Below, in pieces: positions 13,322 to 25,515 of a stretch of DNA of 64,000 nucleotides. Made by a program: the position numbers and the translations under genes. Below the pieces are notes generated by a model. That model was not told where the DNA came from. It made no database searches and worked only from the letters and a program-made list of their open reading frames with translations. How positions within the stretch are numbered: the stretch's first letter is position 1; each line of letters begins with the position of its first letter. Source of the stretch: Gymnogyps californianus (taxonomy: Eukaryota > Chordata > Aves > Accipitriformes > Cathartidae); the NCBI RefSeq assembly GCF_018139145.2, contig NC_059482.1:6770294-6834293 (forward strand), given 5' to 3'.

Positions 13322-13539
13322 TGAGATCAGTGTGATTTAAAATAGATGAGCTACCAGCCAGATACTGGTGTTTATAATTGGATTGCTAGCAACTCTTACT
13401 ATAATGACAGCAAAACACTAACAAGATACTACGATCCACTGTACTGAAAGAGTTAAGTTTACAATGTCTTCCCCATCGCCAGTACTTTTCCTTAAAGTAG
13501 AGGGGGGGTTTTTTGTCTGGAGAGGAAACTGTCACTTTA

Positions 13540-13960
13540 TGTTTTCAGGTTTGTAGAAAAGCCTCTTTTAATGTAAACATTCATTAAACTAATTTGAAGT
13601 TGTCATTACTCTCCTCCCCTGCTGCTTTATATCAGATTATTCCTAAGTGCTTGGTGAAGAGCCCCATAAACACACAGTCTATTTCCCTGCAGGGTATAAT
13701 CACACAGTTTGCACTGTGATTTATGCTGTATGGCACTGGTGAGTGTCCTACACTTTGAAAGGGCTTAGTTCTTCAGCAGATGCACTACTCCCTTTATATT
13801 TAAACAAAGTTCAGCTAACCCTCCCAGTCTATTACAGACATTGTTTAGCTCTTCCGCTTCACAATAAGGCTTGTTAAGTACTGATTAAATACAAATCAGT
13901 GACACTTTTAATTAAGGAAATGGGAATTCAGAAATAATTGCCTTTAAGTTTCAATAAAAA
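13540..13960. promoter_or_regulatory. Candidate conserved non-coding element
   Basis: This is a block of high-complexity, CpG-free, AT-rich sequence with many homeodomain-type cores (CATTAAAC, CTAATTTG, TTTTAATTAAGG) and AAATCAGTGACA-like motifs. It has no microsatellite interruption and no open frame of note. This texture is typical of vertebrate developmental enhancers. No alignment is available, so conservation is inferred, not seen. Confidence 0.35.
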
Positions 13961-15900
13961 CATTTTACAACTGTTGTCTTCCCTTCCCACAGCATCAAGA
14001 AACACCTCTAATTTGGAAAGGAACAGACTAGAAATCCGATTTGGATTTTGGTGGAAATACTAATTCTGACTCTAGAGGATCTTCTCTGATGTCTTCTTTT
14101 ATAAAAGTCAGATCCTGGAGGAAGTTCTGTGATGCCGTCTTGAGCAGAGAGAGCAAGATCATTTTGCTCTGGAGCCTGAAAACCTGAGGATAGCTGGTGT
14201 TATCAGCATCTGCTGCGTTCATGAATATCGGAGGTCTCAGAAAGATAAAATTTCTCTCATAGATAGGATAACCGGTGATGATTTCAGTCTACTCCACTAA
14301 CAAATGTTAATCTAGAAAATACAGCAATTACTTCAATAATAAAACACCCTTCAGGCATTGCATTTATACACTTTAGATAGTTTGTGCGTGTTGCGTGCCA
14401 ATAACGAGCCGAAAATGTAACACTTCTCTCATGCAAGGAGTCCCAATGGAGTGCATCACTTCAGGAAGGGAGTGACAACCACTTGACATGCCTAAAGAAG
14501 GGTTACAGATGTGAGGCTCCTGGAGTTGCTACTCCAACTCAACAATCATTTGCCTCCATTTTCACCCCTTGTGAGATTGAAGTGAACGTGCACTCGGCCA
14601 AAGTTAGTACCTTTGCATACTCTAGATACACAGAACCATCAAGCTGCATTGCAAATGCGAGAAGCAAGAGACAGAAGCAGCCTCCTCTCTGCCACCACCG
14701 TGTTTTTGAGGAGAGCCCACAGCTCACCCCGTGAGTGTTAAGATCACCTTCCAGGCAGTCTGTGCCATCAGTAGGTAAAGATTTCCCTTGTCTGATAAAG
14801 CCCTCTATTTTCTCAGGATTCAGTGATCAACAGCCAACAGGCAGAGGCAAAAAGGAGGACGCACTGTGAAAGCGGAGCCAATATCCCATAGCTGTGCTGC
14901 TGGCAGAGTCACCATTGCAGTATGCTGTGGTCTCCAGAACTATTTTTGGCCATTACTGCAGATGTAATCCTGTGAAATTCAGGGAAACTAGCAGGAGCGC
15001 AATTCAGATGGCTAATTCAAAATAAAATTAAAAACCCTCTTCTTCACCTTTTAGATCTCTTCTCCAAGCTCTCCCCCTTTCTGTTATGATAGCAGCTAAA
15101 TCCAGGTCTGTGCTATAGGGAGAATACTCAGCAGAACCAAAATTTTATTTTTATTAATTTAAACCTTAGTGGTACCTAGTTAAGATAATTAAGTTTCTCT
15201 ATTTTTCATCGCAAATAATGAATTTTGTTAAATAAAGTGTAATTTACAGTACATACACAGAACATACAAAAGTAAATCCTAATAGTGTATTTAGAGAGAA
15301 AAAAATAGGACAGACATTTAGTATGAAACATATTCCTTGCAATTAAAATCAGAATGTGCTTTTCTATTTACCTGCTTGTGACTAATGGATTCAGCTAAGA
15401 TACATTTCACATTAATATCACACTGTATTTTCTAAACATAGTGTAGCTGTTAACATATTTATAGGTTAGCAGTATTAAAGACCTGTACTTGGATGCAACG
15501 TTTAAAAGAAATATTTGTCAGAATACCAGGAACAGCTATTCAAACAAATTAAGCCTAAATGCCAAAAAGAGCCAGTGACAAATTCCAAAGTGCATGAGTG
15601 GCACTTTAAGTTCCACAATATCAGCGTAAATTGATGTAAACCTACCCACCCAGGGAAAGGAAAGGTGAGAAAATAGCAGGAAAAGCAACTAACAGAAAGG
15701 TGTAAAACAGATTATGTGTAGTGGGAAAGTTTTATCTGACACCTCTTAGATGGTTTTCCTCTTACCACACCTTTTCTCTCTTCTCCCTACGAATTACACC
15801 AACTCATATTATTTAGAAATGATGAGCAATGCACCGTTTAATTTGACATATTCAATTCTAGGAATCTTAAAAAAAAAATAATAACCCTAAATTGTACCTG
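13960..15900. other. Non-coding stretch, no gene confirmed
   Basis: A 64-codon minus-strand frame at 14028-14222 has a charged, protein-like composition. It extends open a further 20 or so codons upstream to a TAG, but has no recognisable domain. Elsewhere I see only AT-rich sequence. No RNA gene or intact repeat is seen. Confidence 0.5.
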
Positions 15901-16640
15901 TTTAAAGCCAGCTCCTCCAGTCACACGATGCTATAAACATTTATCAATCTGACATGGCAAGGCTGGGCCCCCATTATTATCCTTTTGTGACCTGCACAGC
16001 TGGTCCAAAAAACAGTTCTCTCCAATTATGCCCACAGATAATGGTGGGTAAATTCAGCTGTGCAGTATTAGCTCAACCTAAATATGATCCCATTTGACTA
16101 ATTTCCTAATTCTTAGCAGGGTGCTTAAAGAACCTATTATCATGCAGACTCAAGGAACACAGAAGTCTGGTTATTTGCATCTGTTCCGTGAAAGGCATTT
16201 ATCAACTGTGCCACAAATTAGAAGTTTGCAGCTAACAGACTAATTTGTTACCTACATATACCAATCACAGACACTCAGTGCCTAAAATAATTGCATCTGG
16301 AGTTTGTTTAAACTTTTAATGTTGCATAAATGGGTGTTTGTTTTGACCCGATATATCTTATAATTAAACAGCTTGAAATAGGAAAGGTTGAAATTGGGTC
16401 AAAAAAGATATATCCTTCATGAAATCATGTCTGTATTCATTAGCCCAGCTGGAATGCTGTTATTGGCACGATTGTTGCTACTTGACTGAACTGTGATCAT
16501 AAAGGTTATTAAATGGGTTAAAAACAAGGCAGCAGAAAGATGGAAATTACTTGCATATGTAACCATGCTTTTTGCAAAAAAGCATATTGTGTAGCGTGGT
16601 TTGTATGCTGTAGAGTACAATCTGCCATGCATTACACTGT
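15900..16640. promoter_or_regulatory. Candidate conserved non-coding element
   Basis: This dense AT-rich, high-complexity block carries many TAAT cores (CTAATTTCCTAATTC, CAAATTAG, GACTAATTTG, TATAATTAAAC), an octamer (ATTTGCAT, 16173-16180) and CAGCTG E-boxes. Near its 3' part two inverted-repeat pairs interleave. TTTGACCC at 16342-16349 pairs with GGGTCAAA at 16396-16403, and GATATATCTT at 16350-16359 pairs with AAGATATATC at 16405-16414. The pattern suits a developmental enhancer. Conservation and activity are inferred. Confidence 0.4.
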
Positions 16641-19350
16641 TTGGGTTTTTTGAAATCTGATTAATCTTCTCAGTAGCCTAACATAAACTCCTAGAGCTGC
16701 AGGCCTATTGATATTTGGATTTTCTTTCTAAATTCGCTTCTCTCTAATGTTCTTCCTGAACACATCTGTTACTAAATCAATCTTCAGCATTGTTTCTCTG
16801 CAAACTTCACACGACCATTTGGACTTTCTTTGACTTTATCATGTCTCAGCTGAGTCTGCTCTGAGATCTAACATACTGTCATATAGCTGCCCTCATCCTA
16901 TGTCTTCTGTATGGTCCAAAACAAATTTGGACTAAATTTTCAAGATCCTTCACAGATATCTATTCTGGTTTTAGCCAGAAACATATATGAAGGAGATGTA
17001 CATGCACTTCCTCGCATCTTGCCATACCTGTCATCTTTCCTTCCCTCTCAACACGTTTCCTACATTTCACAACAAAGCAAACCTCTTTGTCTCCTTTCCT
17101 CATCTCTGTCATTATTTCAGGAATCTGTCCATGTTCAAGCACTTAATTATACTCTTACTTTATGAACTGCTTGAATTTTCATACCTCCTGACTCACTTGC
17201 AGTGTTCTGCATCACGCTACTCATGCTAAGGTGACAAGAAAGTGATACCAGCACATCTACCCATGAACAGATTCATGTTAAAGCCTTACTATGCTTGACT
17301 ACCTGAAGGGTAATTACTTCCTAGGTAAGTCAGATTTCTCCAAAGTGGATCAGATTTTAAGGAATAAAATTTTCTTCTATTACAAAAAGAGAAACTACAA
17401 ATAAAAACTCTGAAGGCATTGTAGACACAGAGGAAGTTTCCTCTGTGGAAAGGCAATAGGAAGGTAAGGATATGCTTATATTGAAGCATTTATAAAGGAA
17501 GACCACAAGAAACCTGGCTGAAAGTGATGGGAAACAGTAGGATTCAGAAAAGAAGCTATATATTCAAAAAAGGGAACCTAAATCAAATGGTCTGTGATCA
17601 GATCCTCAAGAATAATCAATAGCAGTGTGGAAAGTGATGCAGAGATGCTGCACAGGCATTTTGTAATGCACAGACATGCACTATCTAAAATGAAGGTGAT
17701 TCATTTTGGCAAGGTTCTGCCTTCTTCAAATATCACAAGTCTTAAGGGATGAAAGTTGTAGCCAGAGGACCTTTAAAGTTAGACCTCCGGGAAAGTAGGC
17801 ACTCCAACTTACTTTTATGGGGAGAGAGAAAAAGGAGGAGAAATCCTAAAACTGACAAAAGGGTAAGTTGAGATTCAGTGTCCAGATAGGATGGTAGAGA
17901 TACCAAAGACCTATCCATACCTATTCACACCAGGGGAAATGGATGATAAGTTTGACCAGACGTAAATGCAGCAGCTTAGAAAGGGAGCTCGGAGGTGATG
18001 AGATTTTCACATAAGCTCCTTTATCACACCAGAGCAGTTATCAATCTGGGTAGCTCCTTGGTTTCTTTAGTCCTACCTATTACCCTAATTCTTCAAATCT
18101 CAAATCTCTTTTTTTTTTCCCCGGGCAGTGATTCTTATCCTTTTCTACACTGTAAATAACCAAAACTTTACTGCTTGACTCCTAGCTTTACAGTCTTCAG
18201 TCTCAGTAACTTGATCGCTGAACCAGACTTCACCCCTGCCTTCCTGATATGGTAGGCTTCATCTCATTCCTGTGCAGGGAGAGCTTGTAATCAGATATGA
18301 AACAATCTGTTTATTACTTTAAAAATTATTTTTTTATATATAAATTCACTCTCAGTGCAGCTTGGCAAACGTACTGACTCGAGTGTCCTGTTCAGAGCAG
18401 AACTGTATCAAAAGCGCGCTCAAAGAACACTCATATTTATTCAGACATTCCGTTGCACATGGGCACATTCCTCACGGGTTTCCATCCTGACCTGGCATGG
18501 AGATTAATTTCGCTTTGGTGATGATTTAGCCTTTGATCCTCTATCGAGCCCCAGGACAAACTGATAGTTGTGAGGTGGTTACTGGGATATGAATGCTTTG
18601 CTATTAGGCGATTGACTGACATCCCATCCTTGTTTCACATAAATCCTGTTCTCAATATTGATAATAGCTTTCAATTCCTGCTGGCGTGAGCAGGAGCTGA
18701 CTGGATAACCAGGAAATGAAAGACATAACCAGCCCCTTGAGTGATCCTACCCCTTGAAAAAAAACCTGATGAATGACAATATGCAAATACTACATTGCAT
18801 CAGAGAGACAATTATCACTATAACCTAGAAATGTTTAGATATATAGCCGCAGTATGCATGGGGGGAAATGCTTTTTTCAGTTAGGTAATATTTAACTGCT
18901 TTTAGCAGTAACTTTGTATTCTACCCATAATTTGCCTGCTAGTGAATAGGACAAAGAAAGGGTAAAATCTAAGATGCTGGGAGTGAAAAGGACTGCTGGA
19001 TGGCAAGTGGTATTGTGACCACTCAGTTATGGTTGTTGCAGGGATGTAACAAAACCTTGGGTGTGATGACTGCCAATAAAACAAAAGAGAATTGGCCCCC
19101 ACAGAAATTCTGCAGTGACCTTATCCTGCCAGGCACCGTGAGCAAAATAGGACACACACAAAACACTGACTGCCTAAACCCAGGGTGTCTGTACAGCAGC
19201 TCATAGCAGCTTTCTTTGGGAAAGATAAAGTATTCACAATATGAAGCATGATCCTCACAGCATAAGTGCCACTGAAGCTGGGGATAAATAGGATGGAGCA
19301 TATCAGAACTAAGTGCAAGCTTTGAGGAATTTGTTTAGGTTAAATTCCAC
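16640..19350. other. Non-coding stretch, no gene seen
   Basis: Contents are AT-rich unique sequence, a T10-C4 tract at 18109-18122 and an octamer at 18781-18788. Frames near 16911-17229 on both strands overlap one another and reflect a pyrimidine-rich strand rather than a protein. No RNA gene or intact transposon is seen. Confidence 0.6.
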
Positions 19351-19425
19351 AAATTTTAGGATGGTGATAATAATGGTCATTATGGACCAAGTATTTTCCA
19401 GAGAAAGTGCCTTGAAATTGAAAAC
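19351..19425 (+). repeat. Possible MIR-like SINE tail relic
   Basis: GGTGATAATAATGG at about 19361-19375 is followed about 40 bp later by GAAAGTGCCTTGAAATTG. MIR-type elements have GGGGATAATAAT followed by AAAGTGCTTTGA at similar spacing. The sequence between does not align convincingly, so this is a weak call. It is weaker than the fragments at 31951 and 41731. Confidence 0.25.
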
Positions 19426-21689
19426 ACACTAAACTAATGCTTAGGGAGAGCAGTTGGTAAAGCGTTACTTCTAGTGAATTACAGTTGTCTTCTTTCTTCT
19501 CTGATAATTTGCGACAATTGCATCCTAATGCTATTTCATTGATTTCTACTCCACTTCAGCTCCCATGCTGGGTTCAGTCAGGGTGACAATACACAAACAT
19601 TAACCTGCTATAGGGAGACCTACTACACACACTTTCTTCATAGAAAAATCCTACGGAACTTAAAAGGAGTGGACTTTAACATAGTTCTACAGATATTCCT
19701 TTAGAAATCCACAGAATTGAATCAGAAGTCATATCAGTCATATAGGCTGCCTTTTTCTTAAGCTCTTATGGGAATTCTGATATATTCATTTAAAAAGATG
19801 ATGCAGAGAATTTGTTGATACGTTGAAGCTGTTACTTTACAAAATGCTACAACTCTGTTTTGCATATCTGCTTTTGCTGATAAGGCCTTTAGCATCAACT
19901 TACCAGACCAGAGACAATAGATAGTGTTAATATGAACTAACATACTTTGACTGAATGAGTGCTATGATGAAGCTAAGAACTATTTTTCTCTGCAGGGAAC
20001 TTCATTTGGAGAGTGGGAAATTCCCAGGCACAAAACAATGACGCCAGGTGTTGGAAGAGAGAAACTTAGTGCCGGGAAGGCTCACAGAGGCATGAGAAGC
20101 TGCGGGAGATGAAAGAGGAACCCGCTAAACTGAGAGAAGAGCCAGATAAACATTGATAAGAAGGGTTATAAAACAATTTCAGCCATGGCATCAGCTGATT
20201 TCACTAATGGCCAGTTAAACTGGGAGGACTCCCTGGCTCAGCCGGCAAGCAGTGAGTTGCAGAAGGATCCTGGCCCAGCAGACCTTAGCTATAACATTTA
20301 AAAAATGTTTGAGTGATGAGAAAATAAAGTAAATAAGCACAGAATTCATTTCTGTCTACATCTGTGTATCTCACAATTCAAAATAAACAGCAGTCATGTC
20401 TCAGAGTCCTCTGCAAAGCCCATGTTATATGCTGTACTAACAGAGATAAACTACAAAAGCAAAATTGTCAAACTCTAGAAAAAATAAAGACCTGTGAGAG
20501 AGAAGTAGTGCTGGAACTTCCAGCAGTGCTTCTAGCTCTTTGGGTAAGTATTTGTTAAGTTCAGTCCCCTCACGGACCAAACCATAGAAATACCCAGAGT
20601 TTCTATAAGAAGTTTCAGAATCAGTATTTGTGCAGAAAACTTCCATGTCGTCATGGGCCTGTGCCCTGTCATGTCCTCAGAGACCTGCTTCTCTTCTCCC
20701 TCCCAACTTTGGTATGGACAATTCCCACCAGGCTGCATGGAGCAGAAACAAAGCCACTCACAAGGAGTTTGGATACCCTCCTTCACAAGCTGTCCCGTGC
20801 AAATCGAACCCCCAGGTTCCAGCCTGCCCCTCAGCAGAGCTTGCAGGGAGGCTGTGCGGTATGCTTTGGGAATGAAGTGGTGCATTCCCCTTTCATCTCT
20901 ACTTTAACTGTTCTGCATGTGTCCAGGTTCTGCAGCGGCCTTTCAGAAAACATCTCCTAGAATCAGGTCTCATATCTACCATGAGGGTCTATGCTATAAA
21001 GAGATGCCCTGAACCCATGAGGGAAGTGAGACAACCAAAATATTTGTACCGCTTCAACATCTGCATTCCCAGCCCTCTAAACTTAGAGTAGTGCCTACCT
21101 CTTCACTTGATGTTCACCTGATGTCACAGCCATTATCAGAGAAGTGGGGTGAAAAAAAGGTATTCCTGTTTGAGAAGTGGGTATTTACTTTCTTTCACAG
21201 TCTGTCCAGCTGGGTTGGCCACCACAATATATTTTTCACTTCGCCACTAGTCAAGCGTGCTGCCTTAACTTAAATAGCACAGAACAGAAAGTCTACATTT
21301 GTCCTTGCGAATGACAAATTCCTAGTCACTAGGACACCAAGCTAGGTAAGACATATGGAAATCTCGTGCACAGGAAGATCAACATTTATATTAGTATGCA
21401 TTTGTCTACAAATTTTCTATAGTTACTGTATCCTTTTTCCTAAGCAATGACATATAAATACATCATAAACCAGCGAAGCATCATATGGGAAAATAAGTCT
21501 CTAAGACCAATGACCTTTCCTGAAAGCTCAATGGCAAACTATCTGAAACGAAAAAAAGGAACAATCTGATTTCAATTATTACATTATGCAGACACAAGGG
21601 AAAGATTCTGAAAAAAAGCGATACAAACCCCGAATGAGGTTTTCACAGATGTTACCTTACTAGGGTTCCCACTATATTTGACAGGATAA
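19425..21689. other. Non-coding stretch, no gene seen
   Basis: Positions 20620-20960 are moderately GC-rich and open in several frames at once (81-117 codons on both strands). That is what low stop density from base composition gives; it does not single out one coding frame. No domain is recognised. The TATAAAA at about 20168 has no supporting promoter context that I can see. Confidence 0.5.
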
Positions 21690-22445
21690 GCCGGAAGAGA
21701 GCCTATTTTTGTATCTTGGGCTAAGCTGTTAGAAGCTATTTTTAATTCTACTGTAATGATCAGTACTTTCATTTCCCTTAGCAAACCAACAAAAAAACCC
21801 AGAAGACAAAGTCATATAATAGGGAATAGCAGGCTGCAGAGAAAGAGCCAAGGAGTTAGCTCAAAGCTGCTAATTCTACAAAGAGAGGATGATGCACATA
21901 TTAAAGGAAAAATAAAATGGAAATTTTTCAAAACATCAAGGAATTTGAAGTGTTTGTGGATGTCACCAAAAATAGCTGACCATAATAAGACAGATACAAA
22001 CTCCTACACTTGTGATGATCTGTACAGGATTTATATTTTCCACAAGTTAAGCAGTCAGCACTCCATATGCATGTCATGCTCAGACGTGTGCAAATTAGAT
22101 AGCTCTCAATTTATCTATAACTTCATGTTTGTACTGTATATAATTAGAGTTACACCTAAGCATCATTGTAGATACATTGGTTTTCTGTCCTCCACCCCGC
22201 ACGATACAGTCTTTGTTACGTGTAGACAATGGAAGATGCATTCTTCCAACTTTTGTTGTCCTTCGGTCCACAGAGTAGATAAGCAGATTACTGGTTCTTT
22301 ACAGCATTTCCCTTTGCTAGGCTTCAGTATTTCAAAGTTCTTTGGTTGCTCATTTTCCTTAACTGGCAAATCTCACTTCTTAAATTTAAGCTATGAATTC
22401 ATGAAGCACACCTTGAGAATCTGGTCACCAGAGCTCCCGGATTAA
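21690..22445 (+). other. Unusually long open frame, no recognisable domain
   Basis: The frame is free of stops for 251 codons, from just after a TAA at 21687 to the stop at 22443. The first ATG (21756) leaves 229 codons. The predicted product is rich in Ser, Lys, His, Cys and Phe. It has no signal peptide, clear membrane segment, zinc-finger spacing or repeat that I recognise, and base use does not differ from the flanks. A pyrimidine stretch ending in TTAG (about 21770-21781) looks like a splice acceptor, but no matching donor is evident. It could be a long chance frame, a decayed retroposed sequence or a lineage-specific exon. I favour chance, with low certainty. Confidence 0.2.
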
Positions 22446-24480
22446 CTGTGCCATTTGCATAACAGTAAACTTAATGTTGCACTTCCAGACCTTGTATCCT
22501 CTAAATTGCACTTACTGATGAAACACAAAATCCTCTAAAAGGGTTTTCCAACCTAAACCAATTTGTAAGTTGGTTTTTTATCTGAAACGTTAAACAAATT
22601 AAAGTGATCGGCATATAATTAGATTAATTATTCATATCTTCCAAGTTGCTTTAATTCTAATATATAAAAAAAGATTAAATATCCACTCAAAGGATTAAGG
22701 AAAAAGTCAAGCAGCAGCAACACATTTACATTACCTTACCGTGCAAATTATAAAACTAATTAGTCTAAAGTTTCATAAAAATGAATTGGATCTTCATTCA
22801 CACGCTGACACAACTTTACATATTCAAAACTGACACCCGTATTATTTTCTCATGTTTGTAGTACGAGTCAGCCTCCTGCCTCTGCAACTGCCATTATGCT
22901 AGAACAGCTCTGCTTTTGTTCTAAGTAGTGAAAATTAGATCTTGACCTAAATTTCTAAAAAGCTAAAAATGTTTCAGTCAACTGCATGAAAACAAAAAGT
23001 CCAGGAGAGCCTCATTATATATCTTACACTGATACTGTTGAAATAGTCTGAAATAATTCTTTATGAAAATCAAAAGATTAGTTTCGTTGCTTTTTTGATG
23101 CTTCTTTCTGATCTAGACTTCTTTCTGTGCATGTAATTTCCAGTGTGCTGCACACTGTTTTCTCCTCATGTCAAATCACGTGAACATTCATTAAAAGTCC
23201 AAGGCTGTGTACTATAAAAATCCATACCCCCTTTCTTTGAAAATTGCTCTTTTCTGAATAAAAAGAGATTTCAGAAGAGTACAATGAGGACCAAAAAAAA
23301 GACTTTCCTATCCCGAGTTTTTGCTGAGATGGTGCTGTAGGGTGGTTTCTAGGAGGTAATGAGTACCCTTAAATATCTCTAACGCTCTCTATGGTCAGAT
23401 ATTCTTGTTCTGGGTAGAAAAAACTATTAAAGAATAATAATATTTCCATTAGCTCATTCACCACTGAAAAAAACCAACAACGTTTGTATCTTGAAGATAA
23501 TGTCTGTTTTGATCTTGTGGGCAAAGAAAGAAACAGATTGTTCTAGTTTCTTAAGGTTGTTACTCACCCTTATCTAAGGTAAAATGAAACCCATTACTTT
23601 TAACAGTTTTCCAAAGAATTGCTTTACCTATTTTTAGCCATGTAAGCCATGTAACGCTTCAAAAGCAGACTGCACTGTATCAAAGCGTACTTTGTCATTA
23701 CACAAGACCCGTAGGAAGTTAAACAAATTACCTTTAGAAAATCCTAAATAGGTTATTCATGTCTGAGATGTCCAGTGAAACCTGAAGACAAAAGTCAGTA
23801 TTTTCAAAATGAAACTCTCTATAAAATGACTGTTGGAAACGTTCCTTGGACTTTAACTCTGTTGTTTCATGCTTACAAACAGCTAGACCCTCATCCAGTT
23901 CTTTAGGTCTGCAGAGCAGGGTAGTCGCTTTTCAAGAGCCACAGAAGAACAGGGTTACGGGCTGGCGCAGTTCTGCTTGTACACCTTGATTTTGTGAAAT
24001 GTTTGCCGACTGTTGCCTGTAACTGCGAACGCACTCAGCAATGGCTGACAAAGCAAAAGTTCAGAGCTACAGTCAGGCTAGCACAGATGCTAACGGCACT
24101 CCAGCAAAATGGGAAGGCAGGCTTTTTCAAAACCCTTCTCTCCACAGCTCTGTTACATGCATCATGCAATTAACTCCTTGATGGGGTTAGGAAGCGATAT
24201 TTTGTTCCGACTGATGGAAGGATCTTTACATGATCAGAAAACAATAATCTTGGATGGACTATTATAGTTCATTTCAACACCAAGTGGCCAGCTATTAGGC
24301 AGCTGGAAGTTCTGATGATAATAGAAAAGATAATTAGGCTAGTTCACTGACAGCAGAAGGAGCACTTGCCCTGCCATGAAGGCAGCTAAAAGTTTGAAGA
24401 AATAAGAAAAACTAGAAGGAAGGTAAATCCACTACAATAAGCAGTTAGTGCTTTAGAGCATAATTATCAGAAAGAAAACA
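22446..24480. other. Non-coding AT-rich stretch, no gene seen
   Basis: An octamer site (ATTTGCAT) lies at 22453-22460, just after the long open frame. No other open frame reaches notable length, and I see no RNA gene, simple repeat of note or transposon relic. Confidence 0.6.
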
Positions 24481-24760
24481 TGTTGTTTAGCATACTTTAT
24501 GTTAATGGAGGGCTAGCATGGCCCACTGTGCATAATTTAGCTGAACAATTGATAAGAAATTTTAATACATATATATATGATTACGGCTACAGAAAAAAAA
24601 GACAAAACACAAGAGAGATCATAATAGGCACACGTGAACTCTGAAGGCCTAATTACATCACGGGGGAGGGTAAGCAGTTACTGCTGAATCAAGCAGAAAA
24701 TTGGCGTAATTTGTAAACAGGTAGAGCTGTTATCCAGGTGCACCAGCATGTGCGTGGGGG
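24480..24760. promoter_or_regulatory. Candidate conserved non-coding element
   Basis: AT-rich, complex sequence with motifs such as GCATAATTTAGC, AACAATTGATAAG (SOX-like plus E-box-like), CCTAATTACATCA and GGCGTAATTTG. A short TA run interrupts it at about 24571-24580. The texture resembles a vertebrate enhancer. It is shorter and less convincing than the blocks at 15900, 26280 and 49530. Confidence 0.28.
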
Positions 24761-25400
24761 CTAGCGGTAGGGCTTCGAACTGAGGACTTCCATCTGCGTT
24801 ACAGAGCAAGCAGCACAGCTGAATGCTTCCCTCAGCTTAACCAAAGGAAATTAAATACAGAAAAAGGGCCAAATAGCCACCCCTGCCTCCCCGCTGCAGC
24901 CCCCAGCCAAGCGATGGATAACCCAATGCAGTGGGATGTTTGCGGGAAAAGAAATACCATCCGTGGGTGAAACCTGAAGTTAGTGCTTATGTCTGTGAAG
25001 CTCAGAGATAAAGCTGACTCGGTGTTCTGCCATCAGTACACTCCCTACCCTACTGAGAGTGAAATATTTAATACATGGCTCCCTGACAGCAGAAGGAACC
25101 ATGCACAGGTGAGCTGCTGCCAATAATGCCTGGCGAGGGCACGGTCTCTCCCCCAGAGCAGACAAGAGTTTCTTTAGGTGGCCAGTTATGGGAGGGAGAA
25201 AGGGAAATGAAGCTGCTGGGACTTCCAGCAAGTAGTACACCAAAGGTACTCATTTCTAGGATGGATGGATGGGAGAAGCTGTCTTGCACTGGCCAAGTGT
25301 CATAGAAAAAAGTTTGAAACTGTATTTTTAAACAAAAATATGTAATAGAAGATGATATTTTAACAAGTTATAACAATGTGCCTATTTCTTTCTCTTAGGG
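24760..25400. other. Non-coding stretch, no gene seen
   Basis: Mixed-composition unique sequence. Overlapping minus-strand frames at 24980-25289 lack any domain. Nothing else is recognised. Confidence 0.6.
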
Positions 25401-25515
25401 TGGGGTGCCAGAGCAGTTAAAATATTTCCTGGTGCCTTCAAAAGTAGGAGTTTGAGTCTCACTGACCTCTGCCAACAAGAGGAATCAAAGTGAGCTGGTA
25501 GGTGTGTGACCAGCT
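25401..25515 (+). repeat. tRNA-derived SINE relic (MIR-like head)
   Basis: The order of blocks follows a tRNA-derived SINE. GTGCCAGAGCAGTTAA (about 25405-25420) resembles an A-box region (GTGGCCGAGTGGTTAA type). GAGTTTGAGTCTC (about 25448-25460) resembles a B-box (GGTTCGAATCC type), followed by CTCTGCCA and later AGCTGG...GTGTGTGACC. The last part recalls the MIR body after its tRNA head. It is too eroded to be a functional tRNA or to be Pol III-active with confidence. A decayed tRNA pseudogene is the main alternative. Confidence 0.42.

Larger units (their letters stand above)
11310..13540. other. Non-coding stretch with polypyrimidine tracts
   Basis: Apart from two pyrimidine tracts near the end, nothing stands out. 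The frames at 11572-11793 (+) and 11577-11831 (-) overlap one another antisense and have no domain. No gene or RNA is seen. Confidence 0.6.

Noticed and set aside
20160..20300. TATAAAA box as a promoter
   Set aside because: Such a heptamer is common in AT-rich DNA. No initiator, CpG content or following exon supports it.
20532..20960. Overlapping frames of 81-117 codons on both strands
   Set aside because: Several frames are open at once, as GC-richer composition predicts. None has a domain.
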